From assembly GCF_900112105.1 (NCBI RefSeq), contig NZ_FOKV01000001.1:434001-498000 (forward strand): a stretch of 64,000 nucleotides of DNA. Reading direction: 5' to 3'. Position 1 is the first letter of the stretch. Every line of letters starts with the position of its first letter. Positions 20,294 to 29,012 of the stretch are shown in pieces. Position numbers and translations under genes: made by a program. Source of the DNA: Zunongwangia mangrovi. Its GTDB lineage: Bacteria > Bacteroidota > Bacteroidia > Flavobacteriales > Flavobacteriaceae. Below the pieces are notes generated by a model, which had not been told where the DNA came from, searched no databases, and saw nothing but the letters and a program-made list of their open reading frames with translations.

Positions 20294-21405
20294 TCGCTAA
20301 TTTTTGCCAGTTCTTTTCCTACCAAACTTCCTATGGCGATTCCCATTCCGCCTAATTTTACACCGTAAAAGACATTTGCCGATAATCGACCAATTTCAGG
20401 TTTTTTATTCTTTCCCATTCCCATAATTCCGCTCCATCGCTGGTCGATCTCGAATTCCTGGTCGGGCAAAATCGTTGTTTTTAACAGCTCTTCTAATTTC
20501 TGCTGAATGAGTTCTGTTTGTCCAAATTTGATAGTTTCCTCTCCTTTTTCATCCAGGTTTCTTCCGCCACCAAATAAAATTCTATTATTAATATTTCTGA
20601 AATAATAAAATCCCCTTTCTAAATGAAACGTTCCCTTAATCTGAAGATTTTCGATAGGCTTTGTCACCAAAACCTGAGCTCTTGCCGGCTTTACTTCACT
20701 AATTCCAAATTTAGAAGCAAAACCATTTGTGGCAATAAATAACCTTCTACATTCCAACTCGAAATTCGATGTTTTAACGATCACTTTATTGCCCAAATCT
20801 TCAAAATTTTGGACGGCAATATTATTCAAAATTCGAATGCCTTTTTTATAAATGTTCCGCAATAATTCACTCATCATTTTCCCGGTATCGATCTGTGATT
20901 CAAACGGACTATAAATGAGTTTTTCAGTAATATTTTTAAACCCGAATTTATTTTCAGAAAGCATAAAACAGTCGGTTTCAAAAACTTCCTGAAGCAATTG
21001 GTTAATATGGGGCATTTCAGCAAGACATTTTTCAAAAAGCGCTTTGTCTTTTTCTAAAAATATCTCGTAACCACCGTGATTTTTAAATCCAATTTCTTCA
21101 TCGCCTAAATTCTTCCGAAGTAACTTTAATCCGTTTAATCGTTTCTTAATTAAAGCAACAACTTCTTCTTCGGGTAATGTTTTTAGATCCTCTAAGATCT
21201 CAGAAAGACTCCCAAAACATGCAAAACCGGCATTTTTTGTACTGGCACCTTCAGGTAATATTCCTTTTTCAAGAATTAGAATATTTGAACCCGGATAATC
21301 TTTGTGCAGTTGAAGTGCACAATTTAAACCTGTAATACCGCTCCCCACGATTACAAAATCGACATCAGACAGCCAGCTTTTTTGCTCCCAATACGAAAAA
21401 TTCAT
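20290..21405 (-). CDS. FAD-dependent oxidoreductase (DAO family)
   Basis: A 371-residue D-amino-acid-oxidase-type flavoprotein. The dinucleotide-binding motif VIVGSGITGLNCALQL is at the N-terminus, followed by LILEKGILPEGASTKNAGFACFG, where the FAD-contacting loop lies. A C-terminal GIMGMGKNKKPEIGRL and GVKLGGMGIAIGS close the fold. The substrate is probably an amine or amino acid but cannot be named. It is the first gene of the leftward FAD-mtgA-Gre-like group. Confidence 0.85.
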   Translation of the reverse strand: MNFSYWEQKSWLSDVDFVIVGSGITGLNCALQLHKDYPGSNILILEKGILPEGASTKNAGFACFGSLSEILEDLKTLPEEEVVALIKKRLNGLKLLRKNLGDEEIGFKNHGGYEIFLEKDKALFEKCLAEMPHINQLLQEVFETDCFMLSENKFGFKNITEKLIYSPFESQIDTGKMMSELLRNIYKKGIRILNNIAVQNFEDLGNKVIVKTSNFELECRRLFIATNGFASKFGISEVKPARAQVLVTKPIENLQIKGTFHLERGFYYFRNINNRILFGGGRNLDEKGEETIKFGQTELIQQKLEELLKTTILPDQEFEIDQRWSGIMGMGKNKKPEIGRLSANVFYGVKLGGMGIAIGSLVGKELAKISE

Positions 21406-21514
21406 CCTTAAAATTTATAATCTGAAATTACATAAAGTTTTATAATTTCAGCAGTAATTCAAGCAAAGTGACTAAAATTTCTGAATAGATTAAGAAAGTC
21501 CCTGAAACATGGTC

Positions 21515-21545
21515 ACAAAAAAAGCCTCGTAAAAACGAGGCTTAA
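21515..21545 (-). terminator. Intrinsic terminator after accC
   Basis: On the reverse strand AAGCCTCGT-TTTT-ACGAGGCTT is followed by TTTTTTT. It ends the fabH-accB-accC unit. Confidence 0.88.
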
Positions 21546-21567
21546 TTTTATAGAAAATCGATATTGA

Positions 21568-22917
21568 TTATTCTTCCGGTGCATTCATTTTAAAATCGTC
21601 CATAAATGCTGTGGTGTAATTACCAGCAACATATCTTGGATCGTCCATCAACTGGCGATGGAAGGGAATCGTAGTTTTAATTCCTTCGATAATAAATTCA
21701 TCCAAAGCGCGCTTCATTTTATTGATCGCTTCTTCACGGGTTTGTGCCGTAGTGATCAATTTAGCGATCATCGAATCGTAGTGCGGCGGAATAATATATC
21801 CACTATACACATGCGTATCGATACGAACTCCGTGACCTCCCGGCGCATGAAGATTTTCGATTCTTCCCGGTGATGGTCTAAAGTTATTATAAGGATCTTC
21901 AGCATTAATACGACATTCGATAGAATGTAATTGTGGCTCGTAATTTTTTCCTGAAATTGGAATTCCTGCTGCCACTAAAATTTGCTCACGAATTAGATCG
22001 TAATCGATAACCTGCTCTGTAATTGGATGCTCTACCTGGATACGAGTATTCATTTCCATAAAGTAGAACTTACGGTGTTTATCAACTAAGAACTCTACTG
22101 TACCAGCACCTTCGTATTTAATGAATTCTGCTGCTTTTACTGCGGCTTCTCCCATTTGCTTACGCAACTTTGGCGTCATGAATGGAGAAGGAGTTTCTTC
22201 GGTTAATTTTTGATGACGACGTTGTACTGAACAGTCTCTTTCTGAAAGGTGACAGGCTTTACCTGTTTGATCACCAATTACCTGAATTTCGATATGGCGA
22301 GGCTCTTCAATAAGCTTCTCCATATACATCCCGTCGTTTCCAAAAGCGGCACCAGCTTCCTGACGTGCAGAATCCCAGGCTGACTGAAGATTTTCTTCTT
22401 TCCAAACAGCACGCATTCCTTTACCACCACCACCGGCGGTTGCTTTAAGCATTACAGGGAAACCTATTTCTTTAGCTAATTTTAGACATTCGTCGTAATC
22501 TTCTAAGATTCCTTCAGATCCAGGAACACAAGGAACACCTGCAGCTTTCATCGTTGCTTTTGCAGTCGCCTTATCCCCCATTTTGCTAATCATTTCTGCA
22601 GAGGCACCGATAAATTTAATATCATGCTCTTCACAGATCTTGGAGAATTTAGCATTTTCTGAAAGGAAACCGTATCCCGGGTGAATAGCATCAGCATTAG
22701 TTATTTCTGCTGCCGATATGATATTCGCGATCTTTAAATAAGACAAATTACTTTGAGGAGGACCTATACATACTGCTTCATCTGCAAATCTTACATGAAG
22801 ACTTTCTGCATCTGCAGTAGAATAAACCGCCACCGTTTTTATCCCCATCTCTTTACAAGTACGGATAATACGCATTGCGATCTCTCCCCTATTGGCAATT
22901 AATATTTTTTTAAACAT
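21568..22917 (-). CDS. accC: Acetyl-CoA carboxylase biotin carboxylase subunit
   Basis: ATP-dependent carboxylation of the biotin on AccB, the first step of fatty-acid synthesis. [21 protein letters not shown] begins the protein. The glycine-rich ATP loop is [12 protein letters not shown], and [25 protein letters not shown] holds the metal and catalytic residues. Length 449 is standard. It lies 52 nt downstream of accB and ends at a good terminator. Confidence 0.97.
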   Translation of the reverse strand: MFKKILIANRGEIAMRIIRTCKEMGIKTVAVYSTADAESLHVRFADEAVCIGPPQSNLSYLKIANIISAAEITNADAIHPGYGFLSENAKFSKICEEHDIKFIGASAEMISKMGDKATAKATMKAAGVPCVPGSEGILEDYDECLKLAKEIGFPVMLKATAGGGGKGMRAVWKEENLQSAWDSARQEAGAAFGNDGMYMEKLIEEPRHIEIQVIGDQTGKACHLSERDCSVQRRHQKLTEETPSPFMTPKLRKQMGEAAVKAAEFIKYEGAGTVEFLVDKHRKFYFMEMNTRIQVEHPITEQVIDYDLIREQILVAAGIPISGKNYEPQLHSIECRINAEDPYNNFRPSPGRIENLHAPGGHGVRIDTHVYSGYIIPPHYDSMIAKLITTAQTREEAINKMKRALDEFIIEGIKTTIPFHRQLMDDPRYVAGNYTTAFMDDFKMNAPEE

Positions 22918-22969
22918 ACCTGTGGTTTTTATTTACAGAGAAAAATCTCTGTGCAAAAATTGGCAAGAA

Positions 22970-23476
22970 TTAAGAAGGGTCTACTAAGAATAAAGGCTGA
23001 TCGAATTCTACCGGAGACGAATCGTCTACCAATACTTTTACGATCTTACCAGAAACTTCACTTTCGATCTCGTTGAAAAGTTTCATTGCCTCTATCACAC
23101 ACAGAACATCTCCTTCTTTAATAGCATCACCTACTTCTGCAAATACAGGTTTATCTGGTGAAGGTTTACGGTAAAAAGTTCCTATGATAGGAGATTTTAC
23201 AGTAACATATTTAGAGTCATCTTCAGCTGGTTTAGCCTCTTCCTTTGCTGGGGCAGCACTTTCTTGTGGTGCAGCAGCAGGAGCAGGTGCTTGTGGTTGT
23301 ACCGGCATTTGCGGTTGTACCTGTCCACCCATTGGCACTTGTTGCACAACTGTGGTTTCTTTTTCGTCTGAGCCTGTTCTAATCGTGATCTTCACATCAC
23401 CGGTCTCCAGTTTTACCTCACTGGCACCAGACTTGGCAACAAACTTTATTAAATTCTGAATTTCTTTTAAATCCAT
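22970..23476 (-). CDS. accB: Acetyl-CoA carboxylase biotin carboxyl carrier protein
   Basis: Carrier of the biotin that shuttles carboxyl groups between AccC and the carboxyltransferase. A helical N-terminal part leads to a Pro/Ala/Gln-rich linker (about residues 48-85), then the biotinyl domain with the biotinylation motif CVIEAMKLFNEIES. Length 168 is normal. It lies between fabH (17 nt upstream) and accC. Confidence 0.96.
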   Translation of the reverse strand: MDLKEIQNLIKFVAKSGASEVKLETGDVKITIRTGSDEKETTVVQQVPMGGQVQPQMPVQPQAPAPAAAPQESAAPAKEEAKPAEDDSKYVTVKSPIIGTFYRKPSPDKPVFAEVGDAIKEGDVLCVIEAMKLFNEIESEVSGKIVKVLVDDSSPVEFDQPLFLVDPS

Positions 23477-23493
23477 AATAATAAGGGTGTTAT

Positions 23494-24489
23494 TTAAGAA
23501 TTATAAGCCCATTTTAGATACGTAGCTCCCCAAGTGAAACCACCTCCAAATGAAGCAAATATTAGATTATCTCCTTTTTTAAATTTCTTCTCGTAATCAC
23601 TAAGTAATAAAGGTAAAGTTGCAGAAGTTGTATTACCATATCTCTCGATATTCATTAATACTTTTTCGTCTTCTACTCCCATTCTACTGGCCGTCGCTCC
23701 GATAATTCTTTTATTTGCCTGATGAGCGATTAACCAATCTACATCTTCGTTAGTTAGATTATTACGCTCCATGATTTGAGCACTTACACCAGACATATTA
23801 GAAACAGCATATTTAAATACTGTTTTCCCATCTTGCTTTACGTAATGCAATTTTTTCGCTATAGTTTCTTCTGAAGGAGGTAAAAGAGAGCCTCCTGCTT
23901 CGATTCTTAAAGAATCTCTACCAATAGAATCGCTTCGTAAAATCTCGTCCTGAAGACCGTAACCCTCTTCATTTGGTTCCATTAAAACCGCACCGGCACC
24001 ATCTCCAAAAATTATACAGGTTGTACGATCTGTATAATCAATAATAGAAGACATTTTATCTGCTCCTATCACTAAAACTTTTTTGTATCGACCAGATTCT
24101 ATATAGGCAGCACCTGTAGACATTGCATATAAAAATCCAGAACAAGCAGCTTGTAAGTCGTAAGAAAAAGCATTAATAGCTCCAATTTCTGAAGCCACAT
24201 GAACTCCTGTTGCTGCTACTGGCATATCTGGTGTTGCAGAAGCAAGAATCACCATATCGATCTCTTTAGGATCGAGACCTGTTTTTTTAATAAGGTCCTT
24301 AGCTGCCTGAATCCCTAAATATGAAGTTCCTTTATTGGGATCTTTTAAAATTCTTCTTTCCTTAATTCCAGTTCTGGTAGTAATCCATTCGTCATTGGTT
24401 TCTACCATCTCCTCCAACATCTTGTTGGTCAACACATCTTCTGGCACATAGCCACCTACAGCTGTTATGGCTGCTGTGATTTTATTCAT
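23494..24489 (-). CDS. fabH: 3-oxoacyl-ACP synthase III
   Basis: Condenses acetyl-CoA (or branched acyl-CoA) with malonyl-ACP to start fatty-acid synthesis. The triad is visible: Cys116 in QAACSGFLY, His256 in AHQANKR and Asn286 in YGNTTSA. I used ATG 24489 (MNKITAAITAVGGYVP) rather than the frame's earlier ATG at 24507. Length 331 is typical. It heads the fabH-accB-accC unit; a hairpin terminator separates it from rpmF upstream. Confidence 0.96.
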   Translation of the reverse strand: MNKITAAITAVGGYVPEDVLTNKMLEEMVETNDEWITTRTGIKERRILKDPNKGTSYLGIQAAKDLIKKTGLDPKEIDMVILASATPDMPVAATGVHVASEIGAINAFSYDLQAACSGFLYAMSTGAAYIESGRYKKVLVIGADKMSSIIDYTDRTTCIIFGDGAGAVLMEPNEEGYGLQDEILRSDSIGRDSLRIEAGGSLLPPSEETIAKKLHYVKQDGKTVFKYAVSNMSGVSAQIMERNNLTNEDVDWLIAHQANKRIIGATASRMGVEDEKVLMNIERYGNTTSATLPLLLSDYEKKFKKGDNLIFASFGGGFTWGATYLKWAYNS

Positions 24490-24611
24490 AGAATTGAATT
24501 TATACACCTTGTTTGCAGCTGGTTAGTGTACAAACAATTTGAGAAATGTACTAAAATTTCTGTAAACAGGGGTGCAAATTAAGGTCTTTTTGGGACTTAA
24601 TCAACTAAAAA

Positions 24612-24638
24612 CAAAAAACTCCCACGTTGTGAGAGTTT
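24612..24638 (-). terminator. Probable terminator between rpmF and fabH
   Basis: Reverse strand AAACTCTCAC-AAC-GTGGGAGTTT (10 bp with one G-U) followed by TTT. It lies 31 nt after rpmF, so yceD-rpmF and fabH may be separate transcripts or partially coupled. Confidence 0.7.
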
Positions 24639-24668
24639 CTATATATTTTTTTGAAGCCCTAATCAAAA

Positions 24669-24866
24669 TTAAGCTTCTATTTCTTCAGTGTTATCAATTA
24701 ACACCTGACCACGGTAATATAATTTACCTTCGTGCCAGTGAGCTCTGTGATATAAATGTGCTTCACCAGTTGTAGGATCTGTACCAATTTGTGGTGCAGT
24801 TGCTTTGTAATGAGTTCTTCTCTTATCCCTTCTGGTTTTAGATATCTTTCTCTTTGGATGTGCCAT
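24669..24866 (-). CDS. rpmF: 50S ribosomal protein L32
   Basis: A 65-residue ribosomal protein with the L32 opening [19 protein letters not shown] and the usual central SxxPNIG-like stretch replaced by KATAPQIG. No four-cysteine zinc site, as in many Bacteroidetes. It lies just downstream of the DUF177/YceD gene, the conserved neighbour of rpmF in many bacteria. Confidence 0.96.
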   Translation of the reverse strand: MAHPKRKISKTRRDKRRTHYKATAPQIGTDPTTGEAHLYHRAHWHEGKLYYRGQVLIDNTEEIEA

Positions 24867-24879
24867 GGCTTACTATTAT

Positions 24880-25419
24880 TTAATCGTTTAGTAAATTTTT
24901 TAATTTATCCCATCGGGGATCTATATCGTCCCCATCTTTCTTTTCCTTATTCTTATTGCCTAAGCTTAGTTCTTCCAGTTTATCCAGCACGTCAGATTTT
25001 AAGGTTCCGTCTTCTACTCCAGGATGAACTTTCTTTGCTGGTACTGCAAGCACAATAAGTTCGTAAATATATTGTTGTACGTTAATTTCAAACTCTCCAT
25101 GGGGAATAATCAGTAAATCTTCATTGTCGTCGTTAAACTCTTCGCCAAACTTAATAACCAAATACAAACTGCTTTCTATTGGCTGATCGTATGGTTCGTT
25201 TGTGATATCACAATTTACATTTACCGTTCCAGAAGCCTTAAAAGTTAGCTCCATCATGGTAGTTTTCTTTTCGAATAACAGATCAATCTTTACATCGACA
25301 CTGTTAAACTCTTCGTACTCAAAATGCTCAAAGAACTTATTGTCAATCTCGTACTCAAACTGGTGCTTCCCAAGCTTTAACCCCACAAAAGGGATCGTAT
25401 AGGCTTTCATTTTCCTCAT
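24880..25419 (-). CDS. DUF177 / YceD-family protein
   Basis: A 179-residue YceD-family protein. Family members lie before rpmF and are linked to 23S rRNA/ribosome synthesis. The VNVNCDITNEPYD segment matches the family's CxRC-like region in reduced form, followed by EFNDDNEDLLIIP and the helical LIVLAVPAKKVHP. The start is either 25419 (MRKMKAY) or 25410; nothing decides between them. It pairs with rpmF 13 nt downstream. Confidence 0.85.
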   Translation of the reverse strand: MRKMKAYTIPFVGLKLGKHQFEYEIDNKFFEHFEYEEFNSVDVKIDLLFEKKTTMMELTFKASGTVNVNCDITNEPYDQPIESSLYLVIKFGEEFNDDNEDLLIIPHGEFEINVQQYIYELIVLAVPAKKVHPGVEDGTLKSDVLDKLEELSLGNKNKEKKDGDDIDPRWDKLKNLLND

Positions 25420-25514
25420 TTCGTCCTCAGTTTTGAGTTTTCGCCCTTTTACAAAGGCGGCTGCAAAGATAAAAAATTAAATTAACTAAAAGCTTTTTAT
25501 AAACAATTTTTTGT

Positions 25515-26561
25515 TTATATCTTTTTACCCTGTTTTTTTAACGGATTCTCTGTAAGTTTTTTATACTCTTCTCTACATTTAAATATATCAATTGCCTTAA
25601 ACACAGCTTCTTTAAAAGAATTAATATCTGCAGAGTTTGTTCCGGCAATTTCAAACGCCGTACCATGATCTGGAGAAGTTCTAACCTTACTTAAGCCTGC
25701 TGTAAAATTCACTCCGTTTCCAAAAGATAAAGTTTTAAATGGTATTAATCCCTGGTCGTGATATGATGCGATCACAGCGTCAAAATTCTTGTAATTCTTA
25801 GAACCAAAGAAACTATCTGCTGAAAATGGACCAAAAACCAACTCACCACTCTCACGTATTTCATTAAGCGTAGGTTTCAGAATTTCTTCGTCTTCCTTCC
25901 CAATTACGCCATTATCACCACTATGAGGATTTATCCCTAAAACCGCAATTTTTGGTTTCTGAATTCTAAAATCCTGTCTTAAAGTATGCTGAATAATCGC
26001 TATTTTCTTTTTAATTAATTCGGGCGTGATTACACTGGCGATATCCTTTAAAGCAACATGATCTGTAAATAATCCTACTTTTAGATTATCGGTAATCATA
26101 AACATTAGACTTTCGCCATTTAACTGCTGAGCCAAATAATCGGTATGTCCTGGAAAATTAAATTTATCAGACTGAATAGTATGTTTATTAATAGGCGCAG
26201 TTACAAGTGCATCGATCTCATCTTTCTTTAAAGCTTCAGTTGCAGCTTCTAAAGATTTAAAAGCATACTCACCAACTTTAGGATCTTCTTCACCAAAATT
26301 GATGGTTACGCTCTCCTTCCAAACATTAACAATATTCACCTTACCATCTATGGCATGTTCAGCACTATCGACACCCTGAAAATTAATTGCAAGCTTATAT
26401 CTTTTCTTTAGAAATGTGATGATCTTCGTAGATGCAAAAATAACAGGAGTACAAAAGTCCAGCATTCTGGAATCGTCGAAAGTCTTTAGTACGATCTCGC
26501 TCCCAATACCATTTAAATCTCCAATACTAATTCCTACTTTTATCTTTTTAGGATGTTTCAT
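25515..26561 (-). CDS. pdxA: 4-hydroxythreonine-4-phosphate dehydrogenase
   Basis: NAD-dependent oxidation of 4-phosphohydroxythreonine in DXP-dependent pyridoxal phosphate synthesis. Family blocks: GISIGDLNGIGSEIVLKT, VTAPINKHTIQ, GHTDYLAQ, GINPHSGDNGVIGKEDEE, ASYHDQGLIPFKTL and RTSPDHGTAFEIAG, the last four holding the metal-binding histidines and aspartates. I set the start at ATG 26561 (MKHPKKIKVG), 348 residues; the frame runs 58 codons further upstream through ribE, which is not credible. It is divergent from ribE with a 60-nt gap. Confidence 0.95.
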   Translation of the reverse strand: MKHPKKIKVGISIGDLNGIGSEIVLKTFDDSRMLDFCTPVIFASTKIITFLKKRYKLAINFQGVDSAEHAIDGKVNIVNVWKESVTINFGEEDPKVGEYAFKSLEAATEALKKDEIDALVTAPINKHTIQSDKFNFPGHTDYLAQQLNGESLMFMITDNLKVGLFTDHVALKDIASVITPELIKKKIAIIQHTLRQDFRIQKPKIAVLGINPHSGDNGVIGKEDEEILKPTLNEIRESGELVFGPFSADSFFGSKNYKNFDAVIASYHDQGLIPFKTLSFGNGVNFTAGLSKVRTSPDHGTAFEIAGTNSADINSFKEAVFKAIDIFKCREEYKKLTENPLKKQGKKI

Positions 26562-26621
26562 ACTTCCTTCGAATATATATTTTACTTTTACATAACAAAT
26601 GTAACCAATATTATAGAATCC

Positions 26622-27209
26622 ATGTTCACCGGTATTGTAGAAGAGGTAGGAAAAATAAAGAATCTTATAAAAAAAGGCACTAATCTTCATATAGAAGTTG
26701 AAGCCAAAATGACACCCGAACTTAAAATTGATCAAAGTGTTTCACACAATGGCGTTTGCTTAACTGTGGTTTCCATAAAAGAAAACAGTTATACGGTTAC
26801 TGCAATTCAGGAAACCTTGAATAAAACCAACTTAGATAGTCTCTTTGTAGGTGATCTTGTGAATCTTGAAAGAGGAATGAAGCTTGGTGATCGCCTCGAC
26901 GGGCATATAGTACAGGGACACGTAGATCAAACTGCAAAATGTATCGATGTTAAAGACCTCGATGGTAGTTGGCAATTCACTTTTGAATATGATCCTAGAT
27001 TGAATAATATCACTATTGAAAAAGGCTCTGTAACTATAAGTGGCGTAAGTCTTACCGTGGTTAATTCTGAACGCAATTCATTTTCTGTTGCGATCATTCC
27101 TTATACGTTTGAAAACACCATTTTTAAGAAAATTGAAAAAGGAACTACGGTAAATCTTGAATTTGATGTAATCGGTAAATATGTAAAAAGAATTACCGAG
27201 TTATCTTAA
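26622..27209 (+). CDS. ribE: Riboflavin synthase (alpha chain)
   Basis: Dismutates two 6,7-dimethyl-8-ribityllumazines to riboflavin. It starts MFTGIVEEVG, the near-invariant N-terminus, so ATG 26622 is chosen over the longer open frame. Two lumazine-binding repeats are visible (SVSHNGVCLTV and GSVTISGVSLTVV), and GHIVQGHVDQT marks the domain junction. Length 195. Its 3' end overlaps the small convergent gene by 9 nt. Confidence 0.96.
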   Translation: MFTGIVEEVGKIKNLIKKGTNLHIEVEAKMTPELKIDQSVSHNGVCLTVVSIKENSYTVTAIQETLNKTNLDSLFVGDLVNLERGMKLGDRLDGHIVQGHVDQTAKCIDVKDLDGSWQFTFEYDPRLNNITIEKGSVTISGVSLTVVNSERNSFSVAIIPYTFENTIFKKIEKGTTVNLEFDVIGKYVKRITELS

Positions 27210-27392
27210 AAGTCTGCTTTTGAAATAATAAGCTCCAATAAAAATACCTATCAGAATTAAAATCCAGATATGATCATTTATTGGTAAACCTACAGGCGGC
27301 GGTGGGCCTGGCGGCGGTAATTCTTGTGCAAAAACTGAATAGTTCAAAGAACTGAAAATAAACAAAGTAAATATTAAAAATCTCCTCTTCAT
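27201..27392 (-). CDS. Small Pro-rich exported membrane protein
   Basis: A 63-residue protein with an N-terminal signal (MKRRFLIFTLFIFSSLNYSVFAQ), a Pro-rich segment ELPPPGPPPPVGLPI, and a C-terminal membrane span WILILIGIFIGAYYF followed by a basic tail. Such SP-Pro-TM miniproteins are common in Flavobacteria, without known function. The start is taken at 27392; an upstream in-frame ATG at 27413 would add residues before the signal. The 276-nt gap to the histidine kinase gene shows nothing I can identify. Confidence 0.7.
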   Translation of the reverse strand: MKRRFLIFTLFIFSSLNYSVFAQELPPPGPPPPVGLPINDHIWILILIGIFIGAYYFKSRLLR

Positions 27393-27668
27393 AAAGCTAT
27401 TCCTACAACGCAATTTAATTCGAAATGAGATAATATAAAACTACACTCCAATAAATTAACGTAAATCCCACCTTAAAGGTTTTATTTTGTGCAAAAATAT
27501 CTAATATCAACGATTTAGACGTATTTTTTCGTCCAATGCTCAATATTTATCGCCTAAAACAAACTATTTCGATTTCGTATGACATTCTTAAGCTGATAGT
27601 CGGAATATGATTACATTCAAATTGATATATACGGATCTTAATTCTTTTAATTTTGGTGATAAATCAAT

Positions 27669-29012
27669 TCAAAATAAAAGACTTATTGCCGTGCCTTTAT
27701 TTTCTTCGCTGTGAATCTGGATTTTCCCTTTATGCAACATCATAATTTGTTTGCATAAACTCAGCCCAATTCCGCTGCCGTTCTTTTTGGTTGTAAAGAA
27801 CGGAACAAATATAGTCTCCTGAATTTCCTGCGGAATGCCATTTCCATTATCGATCACTTTTATAACGGTGTAACCATCTGTAGTCGCCTTTGCGGTTACG
27901 TAAATTTCTGCATTGTCGATATCCTGCAAGGCATCTCTTGCATTCACGATCAGGTTTATGAGCACCTGCTCGATTAGATAGCTATCGATCTTAACCTGTA
28001 ATTGTAAATTGGAAAGCTCAAAATATAGATCGATATTTTTAGAAGCTAAAGACGGTCGCATTAATCGCTCTATCGAAGCAAAAAGATCTTCAACAAAAAC
28101 ATTATTTCGGTTTATATTAGTGACCTTATTTAAACTACGATAGGTTTTAGCAAATTTCATCAAACCTTCGCTTCGTTTTTTAATACTTCCTATCGCTTCA
28201 TTTAGATCTGAAATATCTAAAGTATTTTCTTCAGGATTCTTCAGGTTTTCAGTGACCTGATATTGCAAAGTATCGGCCAGCGACGAAATTGGTGCAATAG
28301 AATTCATAATTTCGTGCGTCATTACACTCAGTAACTTTTTCCAAGCTTCAGATTCATTTTGATTTAGGGTTTCATCAATATTTTGAAGTAAAATGATCTT
28401 AAATGAATGTTCATTTTCATAAAAAACCGTTTCAGAAACCAATACTTTTAGCTTTTCGCCATTTACTTTGATGCTTATAGAGCTGCCGGTAAGATGACTC
28501 ATTTCAAAAATAGTCTCGAATAATTCCGGTTTTCGACTTTTAAGAAACTTGATATTTTTAAAGGAAGGAATACTCAGCGTTTTCTTTATCGCCTCGTTTG
28601 CCCAAAGTACGTCGCCGGTTTTTTGATTATAAGAAATGATGCCGACATCTACCATTTCTAAGATTTTCTGAAGGTAAAGATACTGCGCTTCCTTATTCGA
28701 GTTGATCTCCCGAATTTTATCATTGATCAAATTGAAACCTTTGTGAAGTCGAGACAAATCTTCAGGCGCTCCTTTGCTTACAAAGCGCCTTGAAAAATCG
28801 TTGTATTTAACCGATTCAAAAAAATCGTCCATCGCTACAAAACGACGCGTTATAAATTTATACAGGTTATAAAAAATCACTATTGCCAGAATCGCTCCTA
28901 CAATGATCAAGGCCATTTGGTGCAGACTTATACCAAAAGCAACGGCAGTTAAAGACCCCGTTAAAATCACCAATCTTAGCAAAAGGCCTAAACTGTATTT
29001 TTTATAAGTCAT
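27669..29012 (-). CDS. Sensor histidine kinase
   Basis: A 447-residue membrane kinase. Two closely spaced N-terminal membrane segments (about 10-30 and 32-52) with almost no periplasmic loop suggest it senses within the membrane or cytoplasm. A HAMP-like linker and a PAS-like domain (about 115-210) follow. The phospho-acceptor is His233 in MTHEIMNSIAP, and the ATPase domain has NLIVNARDAL (N box), DNGNGIP (G1) and GSGIGLSL (G2). It overlaps the upstream response regulator gene by 11 nt, so the two form one leftward operon facing away from the export locus they probably control. Confidence 0.92.
   Translation of the reverse strand: MTYKKYSLGLLLRLVILTGSLTAVAFGISLHQMALIIVGAILAIVIFYNLYKFITRRFVAMDDFFESVKYNDFSRRFVSKGAPEDLSRLHKGFNLINDKIREINSNKEAQYLYLQKILEMVDVGIISYNQKTGDVLWANEAIKKTLSIPSFKNIKFLKSRKPELFETIFEMSHLTGSSISIKVNGEKLKVLVSETVFYENEHSFKIILLQNIDETLNQNESEAWKKLLSVMTHEIMNSIAPISSLADTLQYQVTENLKNPEENTLDISDLNEAIGSIKKRSEGLMKFAKTYRSLNKVTNINRNNVFVEDLFASIERLMRPSLASKNIDLYFELSNLQLQVKIDSYLIEQVLINLIVNARDALQDIDNAEIYVTAKATTDGYTVIKVIDNGNGIPQEIQETIFVPFFTTKKNGSGIGLSLCKQIMMLHKGKIQIHSEENKGTAISLLF

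Noticed and set aside
25499..25518. Terminator after pdxA
   Set aside because: ATAAACAA-TTTT-TTGTTTAT overlaps the stop codon and is AT-only, with no U-tract downstream on the reverse strand.
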